The notes under the pieces were generated by a model. The model made no database searches. It was given only the letters and a program-made list of their open reading frames with translations, and was not told the DNA's origin. The translations under genes and the position numbers were made by a program. From positions 16,645-80,644 of the forward strand of contig QCGU01000001.1 in assembly GCA_003278165.1 (NCBI GenBank): DNA of 64,000 bases, written 5' to 3'. Below, one piece after another: positions 17,471 to 26,137 of the stretch. Origin of the DNA: Pelagibacteraceae bacterium AG-390-A02. Its GTDB lineage: Bacteria > Pseudomonadota > Alphaproteobacteria > Pelagibacterales > Pelagibacteraceae. The stretch's first letter is position 1. Each line of letters begins with the position of its first letter.

Positions 17471-18544
17471 TTATTTAGGCAACCATGAATGATAAAGTGG
17501 ATTATCTTTATCTATTTGAAGTTTAATGTTTTTATTTTGTCTATGAGAATCGTAAACAGCAGTAACAAATTCTAAAGATTTTCTAGCATCTGATAAGGTT
17601 ACCTCATCACTAGAAGATTCATCTAATTTGTTTGCAATCTCATCAAACATACCTGCATACCAAGACAGTGGTTTGTCCAACTTTGAGAGTACCTTATCTA
17701 TTTGAGCCTCAGTAATAGGAGCTCTTGGCAAGAAATACCACTCATCATCAGCTGGACTATATGGTTTATCTGGAGATGCTCCAGACTCAGCTGTTAATCC
17801 TTCAAAACAAAATCTTAGTCTACTAGTGTCATTTGAAGCACCAAGTGTGATTGAGCTTGTAACCAATGCCCCATTTTCCATTTCAATTGATAGAGCAGCA
17901 CAATCTTCAACCTCAATATCATTTACTCTCGTTGATAATTTAGCAAATACATTTGAAACAGGACCTAAAATCATACTTAGCAAGTCATGAATGTGTATGG
18001 AATGACTTAAAATTGCACCACCTTGTTCACCTTCCCAAGTTCCTCTCCAAGGTTTTGAATAATAATCTTTTCCTCTATTCCAATGAGTTTCTAAAGAGGC
18101 AACTAAAGGTTTTCCTGCTAAACCTGATTTCATTAATGCTTTTAATTTTGAAAATCCTGGACCATATCGATATTGGAAAACTGGAAAAATTATTTTACCA
18201 GTTTGTTTACTGATCTTTTCTAATTCATCAACTTCTTTAAGATTTGATACTAATGGCTTTTCACAAATTACATGCTTTCCAGCTTCCATAGCTTTTTTAC
18301 AAGCTGAAAAATGTAAGTGGGGTGGAAGACATATATCAATGATATCAATTTCTTTCACTTTTAATACATCATCAAAATTAAGTGATACCTTTGTTTCAGT
18401 ATCTTTTGATAAAATATTATCAATAGCTTCTCTTGTAAGCCCACACAAAGTGTGAACACTAAATCTCTCTTTAACTTTTTGAAAATCTTCATAGTGCTTG
18501 GCGCCTATGTTGGTTCCAATAATTGCTACTTGATATTTATTCAT
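17471..18544 (-). CDS. Gfo/Idh/MocA family oxidoreductase
   Basis: 357 residues. The N-terminal Rossmann fold starts VAIIGTNIGAKHY and continues to the family CEKPLV motif near residue 95. The C-terminal alpha/beta domain has GAILSHSIHIHDLL, holding the catalytic-type histidines. The family interconverts hydroxyl and keto groups on sugars, cyclitols or their derivatives using NAD(P). Its start overlaps the preceding second Gfo/Idh gene by 4 bases. It is the last gene of the phyH/TPR/Gfo-Idh operon and converges on dhaL. Substrate unknown. Confidence 0.85.
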   Translation of the reverse strand: MNKYQVAIIGTNIGAKHYEDFQKVKERFSVHTLCGLTREAIDNILSKDTETKVSLNFDDVLKVKEIDIIDICLPPHLHFSACKKAMEAGKHVICEKPLVSNLKEVDELEKISKQTGKIIFPVFQYRYGPGFSKLKALMKSGLAGKPLVASLETHWNRGKDYYSKPWRGTWEGEQGGAILSHSIHIHDLLSMILGPVSNVFAKLSTRVNDIEVEDCAALSIEMENGALVTSSITLGASNDTSRLRFCFEGLTAESGASPDKPYSPADDEWYFLPRAPITEAQIDKVLSKLDKPLSWYAGMFDEIANKLDESSSDEVTLSDARKSLEFVTAVYDSHRQNKNIKLQIDKDNPLYHSWLPK

Positions 18545-19551
18545 TTTGTTTCAGCTTTTAATTGTGCTTTTAATGCAAGTTCCATTGAAAGATAAGTTAA
18601 TTCCTGTGGGCAAGCAGTTTCAGTTCTATTGACTACATCATTAATTAAATTTCTAAAGTAGGGGAGCTTAATGTTAGAGCAATCGATGTATTTAACTTCT
18701 TCATTATTAGCTAAATACAAATGATTACCTTTATCTGATTTTGCTAAATCTGTATATTTTCTTATTTCTATATACCCTTTATCTCCAAGGATTAATAATC
18801 TTCCATCTCCCCATGTTGGAAGTGCATCTGGAGTAAACCAATCTAATCTAACGTAACCATGTCCACCATTACCAGTTAGATTAACCTCTCCAAAATCTTG
18901 AAAACCAGGCTTTTCAGTCTTAGTAGTGTTTTCCACAAAAGCATGATTAATTTTTGCTTCATTTGAATTTGTAAATACTAAAAACTGATGAATTTGATGT
19001 GAGCCTATATCAGTAATTATCCCACCATAACTTTCTCTATTATAAAACCAATCAGGCCTTTCATAATTACCCTGTCTGTGTGGACCGGTTCCAATCGTTT
19101 GCTTCACCTTACCAATTTTTCTCTGGTTAACTAATTCTTCAGCTTTTGCAACAGCTGCAACATGAAATCTTTCTGAAAAATTAACTGACCATATTTTTCC
19201 TGTTTCTTTTACTGTTTGTTTAATCTTATTTAATTGGTCTAAAGTAGTACAACCTGGTTTATCAACCATCACATCTTTTCCATTTTTTAAAGCTTCCATC
19301 GAATTATGAGCTCTATCTTTTGGAACTGAAGATATTAAAATCATATCAATAGATGGATCATTTAATATTTCTTCCTTTTTTTCTTTTCTTTTAATATTCG
19401 GATATTTTGAATTAAATTCTTTTAATGTTAATGGATCACCTTCTGTCCAAAAATAATCACATGTGCAACCTTCTTTTAACATTTCATCCAACATGTCAAA
19501 GATGTGACCATGGTCTATACCTAGGACACCAAGATTAATTGTTTTTTTCAT
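18541..19551 (-). CDS. Gfo/Idh/MocA family oxidoreductase
   Basis: 336 residues with an N-terminal nucleotide-binding region (LGVLGIDHGH), a DKPGCTTLDQL variant of the usual EKP motif near residue 95, and the GGIITDIGSHQIHQFL helix bearing the catalytic-site histidines. It is distinct in sequence from the neighbour that follows it, so the pair may act on consecutive steps rather than being a recent duplicate. It lies 4 bases after the TPR-glycosyltransferase gene. Substrate unknown. Confidence 0.82.
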   Translation of the reverse strand: MKKTINLGVLGIDHGHIFDMLDEMLKEGCTCDYFWTEGDPLTLKEFNSKYPNIKRKEKKEEILNDPSIDMILISSVPKDRAHNSMEALKNGKDVMVDKPGCTTLDQLNKIKQTVKETGKIWSVNFSERFHVAAVAKAEELVNQRKIGKVKQTIGTGPHRQGNYERPDWFYNRESYGGIITDIGSHQIHQFLVFTNSNEAKINHAFVENTTKTEKPGFQDFGEVNLTGNGGHGYVRLDWFTPDALPTWGDGRLLILGDKGYIEIRKYTDLAKSDKGNHLYLANNEEVKYIDCSNIKLPYFRNLINDVVNRTETACPQELTYLSMELALKAQLKAETK

Positions 19552-19555
19552 TAGA

Positions 19556-21268
19556 TTACTTGCTATTTATTTTTTTTTTTAAATTTTCATATATTTCTTG
19601 CTCAACATCATCCCATCTATCAAAAGCTTTTTGTTGAAATAATTTTAATGATTTATATGGATGCTTATCATTGAAGGCTCCCCATCTCCAATCAGGATGA
19701 AGATTTAAAAGTCCCCAAGTTTCTTTATTTAGAGATGCAGCTAGATGAAGGATTGACGTGTCTGATGAAATTACCAGGTCTAAATTCAGGATAATTGGAA
19801 CCATGTCACTTAGACTATAATTTCCAAGGTTTGTAATTTTAGTTTTTTCAAATTTAAATAAATCTCTTTGCCAAATCTCTTTTTGTAAACAATAATAATT
19901 AATATCTAAAGAAAATATCTTACTTAATGATTCTAAAGGTATTGATCTATAAGGTTCGTTTGGACCTTTGAATGAACCAGACCATGCTATACCAATATTA
20001 AGCTTATCTTTATTGAAATATTTAATTGGTAAATTAGACAAATCATTTTTACCAATATCAATTAGTAAATTATGATCAATTTTTTCTTTATAAAAAAATT
20101 TTAATAAAGATCCCAAAGATATTTTAAAATCAAATCTTTCATCACCAATATTTTCTTTTGTAAGAATTTTTAAATTTGGAATATCTTTTTTAAAAATATT
20201 AATTAGGTTTTTTTGGACTAAAAAAGTTACGCTTTTTGAAAGTTTTAAAAGTGGAATTAAAAATTTTGAAAACTGTACTGTATCTCCAAGTCCTTGTTCG
20301 CTATAGACAACAATACTTTTTTGATTAATATTTTCTCCTTGCCATTCTTTTATTTCATTAAAAAATGATTTTAATTTAGAATATCTATATTCATAGTATT
20401 TCCAACCAGCTTCAAAATTACCCTGAAAAAGATATCGCATACCCAGAAATTGAAAATACTCTGGATTATTCAATTCTATTTTTTGAAATTCATCAAGCAA
20501 ATTTTCTGCTTTATCTTTTTTTCCAATTAAAAAATTAATCTTTATTAATTTTATAAAAAATTTTAAATCTTTGTTTTTATTGTTTTCTAAAATTTCAATT
20601 GCTTCATCTATTTTTTTCTTTTGAATTAAATATTCGGCTTTGTTATACAAAAAATAGATAATATTTTGGTCAATATTTTTAGCTTTTTCAAAAAAGATAT
20701 CTGAATTTTTCTCATCTCTTAATTCTAAATAATTTGATAAAAGATTATTGATAATAAATGTATTATTTGGATCAATTTTTAAAGCATCTAGATAATACTG
20801 ATTTGCAAGATTTTCTTTTTCTAATTTGCTATAAAGTACACCAACATTATTTAAAGCTTTCAATTTATCTTTACCATCAAAATTGATACAGTTTTTATAG
20901 CACTCAATTGCCTCTTCTATCTTGTTGTTTTGTTCTAAAGCGTATCCAAGTTTATAATTATAAGAGGGATTTAATTTATCTATTTCAATTAATTTTTTTG
21001 CGTAAAATAAAAGTTTTTTAAAATCGTTCTTTCTCAAGTAAAGTTGTAAAAGATTATTTAAGGGCTCAACAAATTTTTCATTTTCTTTTAAAGATTCTAA
21101 AAAATTAAATTCTGCATCTTCAAAATTATTTTGCGATAAATAGATAGCACCTTTAAAGTTCAAGATAATGTATTTATTTTTTTCATTTTGATAAATTTCA
21201 CAAAGTTTTAGTGCCTTATCAAAATTTTTATTTATTATGCTATCAGCTATTTCTTTTAAATTTGACAT
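19556..21268 (-). CDS. TPR-repeat protein with C-terminal glycosyltransferase-like domain
   Basis: 570 residues. The first half (to about 290) is a run of degenerate tetratricopeptide repeats, with helices such as PLNNLLQLYLRKNDF and NNVGVLYSKLEKENLANQYY. The second half looks like a GT-B glycosyltransferase of the GT9/GT41 kind: YSEQGLGDTVQFSKF near 313, IGIAWSGS, and SSDTSILHLAASLNKETWGLL near the C-terminus, as in heptosyltransferase-type donors. Such fusions are common in marine alphaproteobacteria. It follows phyH by one base. Acceptor unknown, possibly a surface glycan. Confidence 0.78.
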   Translation of the reverse strand: MSNLKEIADSIINKNFDKALKLCEIYQNEKNKYIILNFKGAIYLSQNNFEDAEFNFLESLKENEKFVEPLNNLLQLYLRKNDFKKLLFYAKKLIEIDKLNPSYNYKLGYALEQNNKIEEAIECYKNCINFDGKDKLKALNNVGVLYSKLEKENLANQYYLDALKIDPNNTFIINNLLSNYLELRDEKNSDIFFEKAKNIDQNIIYFLYNKAEYLIQKKKIDEAIEILENNKNKDLKFFIKLIKINFLIGKKDKAENLLDEFQKIELNNPEYFQFLGMRYLFQGNFEAGWKYYEYRYSKLKSFFNEIKEWQGENINQKSIVVYSEQGLGDTVQFSKFLIPLLKLSKSVTFLVQKNLINIFKKDIPNLKILTKENIGDERFDFKISLGSLLKFFYKEKIDHNLLIDIGKNDLSNLPIKYFNKDKLNIGIAWSGSFKGPNEPYRSIPLESLSKIFSLDINYYCLQKEIWQRDLFKFEKTKITNLGNYSLSDMVPIILNLDLVISSDTSILHLAASLNKETWGLLNLHPDWRWGAFNDKHPYKSLKLFQQKAFDRWDDVEQEIYENLKKKINSK

Positions 21269-21269
21269 T

Positions 21270-22094
21270 TTAGTAAGAACCTTTTTTTGAAGATCCGTTA
21301 TAAAATATTTCTTGCAAGTATTGATTTTCTTTTAATCTTAAAGATTTACCCTCTTCGCTCATTAATGAATTGGTACGATCAATAACTTCGTGATAGTGAT
21401 ATTCATCTTTTCCTCTGGCGATTTGAACACTATTTTTTCCTAAAATTTGTTTAACATTAGTTCCTATATAGCTTTGAACCACAAAACCAATTCTTCGATC
21501 ATTACTTTTATTTATTCCAGAGCCGTGAACTATTTTTGGATGATGTAAGGACATTTGACCCGCTTTAAGTTCTACTGATTTAACCTCGTTTTCTGGCACC
21601 TCTTCTACTGTTTGACCGCGTGTTAATAGGTTTCCTTCATTAAACTTTTGGTTATGATCTTTTAGTTCAATATGAGATTTGGGCCACATTCTCATGCAAC
21701 CATTTTCATTATTAGAATCTGTAATTGCTATCCATGCAGTAACCCAATTATGAGGTTCCAACCCAATATATTTTGCATCTTGATGATAACTTACAAATCC
21801 CTCTTGTTTAGGATTTTTAATAAACAAAGTAGTACTACAAACCAAAATATTTTTTCCAATAATGCTTTCAACAGCATCAAGAATTTTAGAATTATGAACA
21901 ATGGCATCTAGTTTGGGAGAGATTAAGTGAGCATTATATCTGCCAGATTTATCAATTTCATTTGGCATTTCTTTTTCTATCAATTCTATTTCATTTCTTG
22001 CATCAAGAGCCTCTTCTTTGGTCAAAATATCTAAAGGAGCAACATATCCCTCTTCATTGTACTGTTTAAGTTGATTTGAATTAAGATAAGTCAT
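21270..22094 (-). CDS. Phytanoyl-CoA dioxygenase (PhyH) family protein
   Basis: 274 residues of the Fe(II)/2-oxoglutarate dioxygenase type. The iron-binding HxD is in YHQDAKYIG, the distal histidine in HHPKIVHGSG, and the 2-oxoglutarate arginine follows in NDRRIG. The central DSNNENGCMRMWPKSH stretch is typical of PhyH. It heads a four-gene minus-strand operon with a TPR-glycosyltransferase and two sugar-type dehydrogenases, so hydroxylation of a small metabolite or glycan building block is possible. Substrate not predictable. Confidence 0.85.
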   Translation of the reverse strand: MTYLNSNQLKQYNEEGYVAPLDILTKEEALDARNEIELIEKEMPNEIDKSGRYNAHLISPKLDAIVHNSKILDAVESIIGKNILVCSTTLFIKNPKQEGFVSYHQDAKYIGLEPHNWVTAWIAITDSNNENGCMRMWPKSHIELKDHNQKFNEGNLLTRGQTVEEVPENEVKSVELKAGQMSLHHPKIVHGSGINKSNDRRIGFVVQSYIGTNVKQILGKNSVQIARGKDEYHYHEVIDRTNSLMSEEGKSLRLKENQYLQEIFYNGSSKKGSY

Positions 22095-22113
22095 ATTATT
22101 TTTTTAAGATTAT

Positions 22114-22902
22114 ATGAGTGCAATTATTACTTCAATATATAACTGTCCTGTAAAATCTATTTCATTTCAAAACATTGATAAATGCAAAATCAATAAAAAT
22201 ATTGGGATAGAAGGGGATAGAGTTTTTGCTTTTTCTCAAAATCTTGATTTGGATCAATCTAAAGAATTCGAAAAAAATCCTGAAGCAAGAAAAGGAAAAT
22301 GGAATAAAATTGTAACACTTAAAAATACTCCTGTGTTTAATAAGTATAATTTTTTATATGAGAATAATAAGTTAACTTTAACAATTAAAGATAAAGAAAT
22401 TATTACCATTAATATTAATGACTCTAATGAAAGAGACAATCTTGTAAAAAAATTAATTGAATTAGAGGGTTCTTTAAAAAATGATATTAGACTTATGAAA
22501 AATGATGAATACCCTTTTTATGATACTTCCATATCTAATAAATCAATGTTTAGAAATTCAATTTCTCTTTTAAACATCAATAGCATCAAAGATTTTGAGA
22601 ATAAAATTGATCAAAAAATTGAAAAATCCATTTTTCGAGGCAATTTATATTTTGATGGAATTAAAGCTTGGGAAGAAAGAAATTGGATTGGCAAAACAAT
22701 AAAAATAAATGATGTTTTGTTTAAAGTTGAAAAAAATATTCCAAGATGTGTTGCTATAAACTTAAAACCTAAAACAGATGACAATTCTTTTAATTTACTT
22801 AAAACTTTAAAAGAAACTTACGATCATTATGATATGGGTGTTTATTTGACACCTGACAATGATGGTGAAATAAATTTATCAGAAAAAATCCTTATGAAAT
22901 AA
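22114..22902 (+). CDS. MOSC domain protein with N-terminal beta-barrel (MOSC_N)
   Basis: 262 residues. The N-terminus (IYNCPVKSISFQ) matches the MOSC_N barrel. The C-terminal half has NLYFDGIKAWEERNWIGKTIKI and a conserved cysteine in NIPRCVAINLKPKTD, the MOSC pattern that holds molybdenum cofactor through Cys. Relatives (YcbX, mARC) reduce N-hydroxylated compounds. This fits the molybdenum cofactor genes elsewhere in the window, though here FeS domains of YcbX are absent. It starts 19 bases from the divergent phyH. Confidence 0.82.
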   Translation: MSAIITSIYNCPVKSISFQNIDKCKINKNIGIEGDRVFAFSQNLDLDQSKEFEKNPEARKGKWNKIVTLKNTPVFNKYNFLYENNKLTLTIKDKEIITININDSNERDNLVKKLIELEGSLKNDIRLMKNDEYPFYDTSISNKSMFRNSISLLNINSIKDFENKIDQKIEKSIFRGNLYFDGIKAWEERNWIGKTIKINDVLFKVEKNIPRCVAINLKPKTDDNSFNLLKTLKETYDHYDMGVYLTPDNDGEINLSEKILMK

Positions 22903-22996
22903 ATATTTGACAACTTAAGATTGAATAAAATTATTTTGAGTGGGTGTACACAGCTTCTCTAATCTGTCTGTATTAGACTCGCATTAATATTTAAAT
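22903..22996. other. Convergent intergenic spacer with short inverted repeats
   Basis: This 94-base gap is the only real spacer between convergent genes in the window. It holds a less AT-rich patch at about 22938-22983, with an 8-base palindrome GTGTACAC (22944-22951) and an inverted repeat TCTAAT/ATTAGA (22958-22963 and 22972-22977, 8-base loop). Both might serve as a transcription end or a small RNA. There is no T-run typical of an intrinsic terminator directly after the stem. Confidence 0.35.
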
Positions 22997-24310
22997 TTAA
23001 TAATTTTTTATTTCAGGATTATCGTTTATAGAAGTTTCTTCCAATGTTGCAGGAGTATCTGGGTCTAATTCTAGCCCAGCAGGTGTAATTGTTGCAGGAA
23101 TCGGTGTAAATGTTGAGTCTGGGTTTTCAACTGTATCTCTAACTTTCATCCTATATAAACCAAATCCACCAATAATTCCATGAGCGATAATTAAAAAAAC
23201 AAATAAACCGTTTAATCCGAACCATTCCATAAATAAAGAACACAAAATAGGACCACTAATTGCACCAACACCAAAAATAAATTGTAAACCTCCTCCAGCT
23301 GCTACGAATTTTGATTTTGGAACAAAGTCATTAGTATGAGCAAGATTAAGTGAAAACAAAGGAAGACATAAACTTGAATACAGTCCTACAGCAACAAAAA
23401 ATATAATTTTTCTAAAAGCAAATTCATCCATGTAATAAATATTTTGAATAGGATCATTTGAAGTTAGAATTGAAACAAAAGCTAAAAAGGAACTTCCAAA
23501 AGTTGTAATTACGATTACTTTTCTTCTATCGAACGTATCTGAGAAATAACCTATTGGCCCTTGACCAATCACCCCTGCAATTGTTGCAATAAACAAAAGT
23601 ATTGATGTTTCAACTAAAGTAAATTTTGCAAGTGTTGCATAAACGGATATTAAAGAAAAGAATGCTGCATGAATAATACCAGTAAAGAATGAACTTAATG
23701 AACCTAGCGGTGAAATTTTATACAATTCTTTAATACTTATTGTCTCTATTTTTTTAAATTTTGGGGCAGGTCTTTTAGTTAATAAAATAGGAACAAGCGC
23801 AATAGAAAGTAAAATAGAAACTAAAATAAATGGTTCATAGTCTTCTGGTTTGCTAACATTAAGTAACAACATACCTATAGCTAATCCAAAATAGATTACC
23901 ATCATATAAGCAGATAATAATTGTCCTCTATTTTTATTAGTTGCTCTATCATTTAACCAACTTTCAGTTACCACATAACAACTAACTAAACTTATACCCG
24001 TTATGAACCTACTAATTGTCCACATGAATGGATTTACATAAACAACCGCAACCAAAGCACTTAAAGATGCAAGCGAAGCGAATGCAGCAAATACTCTTAT
24101 ATGACCAACTTTTGAAACAAAATTAGGAGTTGTTCTCGAGCCCACAAAATAACCTACATAATATCCAGACATGAAGATACCAGTAGTAAAGACACTAAAA
24201 TCTTCTATTACGGATCTAATACCCATCAACTGCATTTGCAGTCCATGTGCAATCATCATCACTCCAATACCTATAAATAAGGCCCAGGATTTTTTTACTT
24301 CTTTTTGCAT
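22997..24310 (-). CDS. MFS transporter (YcaD-like)
   Basis: 437 residues with about twelve hydrophobic helices. The inter-helix segments YFVGSRTTPNFVSKVGHIRVF and SRFITGISLVSCYVVTESWLNDRA resemble the YcaD/UMF-like branch of the major facilitator superfamily. A polar, proline-rich tail of about 35 residues follows the last helix. Substrate is not indicated. It is separated by 31 bases from the DMT transporter upstream and may be the last gene of the gsh/transporter group. Confidence 0.85.
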   Translation of the reverse strand: MQKEVKKSWALFIGIGVMMIAHGLQMQLMGIRSVIEDFSVFTTGIFMSGYYVGYFVGSRTTPNFVSKVGHIRVFAAFASLASLSALVAVVYVNPFMWTISRFITGISLVSCYVVTESWLNDRATNKNRGQLLSAYMMVIYFGLAIGMLLLNVSKPEDYEPFILVSILLSIALVPILLTKRPAPKFKKIETISIKELYKISPLGSLSSFFTGIIHAAFFSLISVYATLAKFTLVETSILLFIATIAGVIGQGPIGYFSDTFDRRKVIVITTFGSSFLAFVSILTSNDPIQNIYYMDEFAFRKIIFFVAVGLYSSLCLPLFSLNLAHTNDFVPKSKFVAAGGGLQFIFGVGAISGPILCSLFMEWFGLNGLFVFLIIAHGIIGGFGLYRMKVRDTVENPDSTFTPIPATITPAGLELDPDTPATLEETSINDNPEIKNY

Positions 24311-24341
24311 TTCAAAATTTTAATTCTTAACAAATTGCGGG

Positions 24342-25217
24342 CTAAGTAGTTTTGGTTTGTGTTTTTTTTATGGCCAATAAAGAATGAATTGCTATCGTGG
24401 TTATGATAACTATACCCCCATAGATAGTCTCATTAGAGGGCTGCTCTTTAATAACCATCCAAACCCATATTGGTCCAATAATTGTCTCTAAGAGGAAAAA
24501 TAGATTAACCTCAGCTGCTGTTATAAATCTTGGTGCTATGGTGACTAAGACAAATGGTATGGCTACACACATCACACACATTACAGGTATATAAAAAAGA
24601 TCATTTCCAACTAAAGCAAAATCTTTAACAAAGAAAAATGCAAATATTGCAACACAAGATTTTCCAATTACTGCAGCAGGTACCAAATCAGTCGATTTTG
24701 CATATCTTGCAATGTTTGCGTTACAGGCTAATCCAAAAGCAGTTATTAAACCAAATAAATCCCCATAAAAATTACCAAGACTTAAGGAGTCGTAGAAAAT
24801 ATAAACACAAGCAACAAAGGTAATTATTATTGCAATCCAAGTTTTATTATCCGGTTTTTCTTTTAAAAAAATAGCTCCCAAAATTGCTGAGAGCATTGGT
24901 GCTAGAGCAACCATTAATAAAGTGTTTGCTACATTGGTGTTTTGTATTGAGATAATAAAAGTAATATTACAAATAGAAAAACTAATTACATAAAAAATTC
25001 CTGGGTAACCAATTTTAAACAATGCTTTTAAGAAATTATTTTTATAAAAAAAAAGAAGACCAATTAGAACTACTACAAATGGAATTGCCCCTCTGTAAAA
25101 AAGCATTCCCCAAGTATCAATATTTGATAATCTTATTAATAAAGAGTCTGGAGTTATAAACATAACTCCTATGAAAGCCATTAACGAACCTTTTTGTTGA
25201 TTAGTTAAATTATTCAA
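24342..25217 (-). CDS. EamA/DMT family transporter
   Basis: 291 residues with ten hydrophobic helices and two EamA repeats. The C-terminal repeat has AAEVNLFFLLETIIGPIWVWM, the usual conserved Glu region. The start overlaps the stop of gshB by 4 bases, so it is translated with the glutathione genes. Export of a thiol or peptide is conceivable but not shown by the sequence. Confidence 0.85.
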   Translation of the reverse strand: MNNLTNQQKGSLMAFIGVMFITPDSLLIRLSNIDTWGMLFYRGAIPFVVVLIGLLFFYKNNFLKALFKIGYPGIFYVISFSICNITFIISIQNTNVANTLLMVALAPMLSAILGAIFLKEKPDNKTWIAIIITFVACVYIFYDSLSLGNFYGDLFGLITAFGLACNANIARYAKSTDLVPAAVIGKSCVAIFAFFFVKDFALVGNDLFYIPVMCVMCVAIPFVLVTIAPRFITAAEVNLFFLLETIIGPIWVWMVIKEQPSNETIYGGIVIITTIAIHSLLAIKKTQTKTT

Positions 25218-26137
25218 ACTTTAAGTTCTTTCCAAAAAGTTTTAGCTAAATTTTTACCAGATAGATCAAAAAGTGTTTTAAGTCCAGTTGGAGATGTTAC
25301 ATTTATATCTCCATTAAGTTTTTGATCTATAAAATCAATTCCTGCAAAAAAAATATTTTCTTTTTTTAAATCTTTTGCAATTAATTTTGAAATTTTATTT
25401 TCTAATTTTGTTAAATTAATATTAATTGGCTTAGCACCTTTACTCATATTACTTAGAAAAGATCCTTTCTTAGGAACTCTAGAGATTGCACCGCAAACTT
25501 TTCCATTAATTATAAAAACTCTTTTATCTCCTTTATTAATCTTGGATAAAAATTTTTGACACATTATATGATCATGTTTTTTTATAAATTTATTTATAAG
25601 TTTTGAATTAAATTTATTTAATAAGTGAATATCATTTCCACTATAACTGTGAATAGGTTTGATAATTATTTTTTTATTTTTTTTAATAAATTTTTTGATT
25701 TCATTTATATCCCGAGAAAAAAGTGTATCAGGCATATATTTTAGATACTTGGTGGAATATAGTTTTTCAGAAATATTTCTTATAGATGTTGGGTTATTTA
25801 TTATTTTAACTTTATTTTTAATAAAATCTAAAATGTAAGTTGTTGAAATGTATTCCAAATTAAATGGTGGATCTTGACGGATTAGAATAAACTTACATTT
25901 TGTAAGGTCTAAAGTTTGTTCTTTAATGATTTTGTAAAATTTCTTGTTTTGATAATTAAACTTAATAAAGAAGCCTTTAGCTAAAACTTTTTTGTTAATT
26001 ATTGATAGATTTTTTGGGTCGTAATAAAAAATCTTATATTTGTTCTGTATTTCGTTAGCTAAAAAAACACTAGTATCAGTTAAAGGGTTTAGGGTGGAGG
26101 GATGATTTCCTTGAACAGCTACTATTTTATTTGTCAT
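25214..26137 (-). CDS. gshB: Glutathione synthetase (prokaryotic type)
   Basis: 307 residues, with an N-terminal domain and an ATP-grasp domain. The IRQDPPFNLEY substrate/ATP region, the NNPTSIRNISEKLYSTKYL segment and IIIKPIHSYSGNDIH match GshB. The C-terminal GIDFIDQKLNGDINVTSPTG is the ligand-closing strand. It adds glycine to gamma-glutamylcysteine. It overlaps gshA by 11 bases. Unusually Lys-rich but all expected blocks are present. Confidence 0.92.
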   Translation of the reverse strand: MTNKIVAVQGNHPSTLNPLTDTSVFLANEIQNKYKIFYYDPKNLSIINKKVLAKGFFIKFNYQNKKFYKIIKEQTLDLTKCKFILIRQDPPFNLEYISTTYILDFIKNKVKIINNPTSIRNISEKLYSTKYLKYMPDTLFSRDINEIKKFIKKNKKIIIKPIHSYSGNDIHLLNKFNSKLINKFIKKHDHIMCQKFLSKINKGDKRVFIINGKVCGAISRVPKKGSFLSNMSKGAKPININLTKLENKISKLIAKDLKKENIFFAGIDFIDQKLNGDINVTSPTGLKTLFDLSGKNLAKTFWKELKV

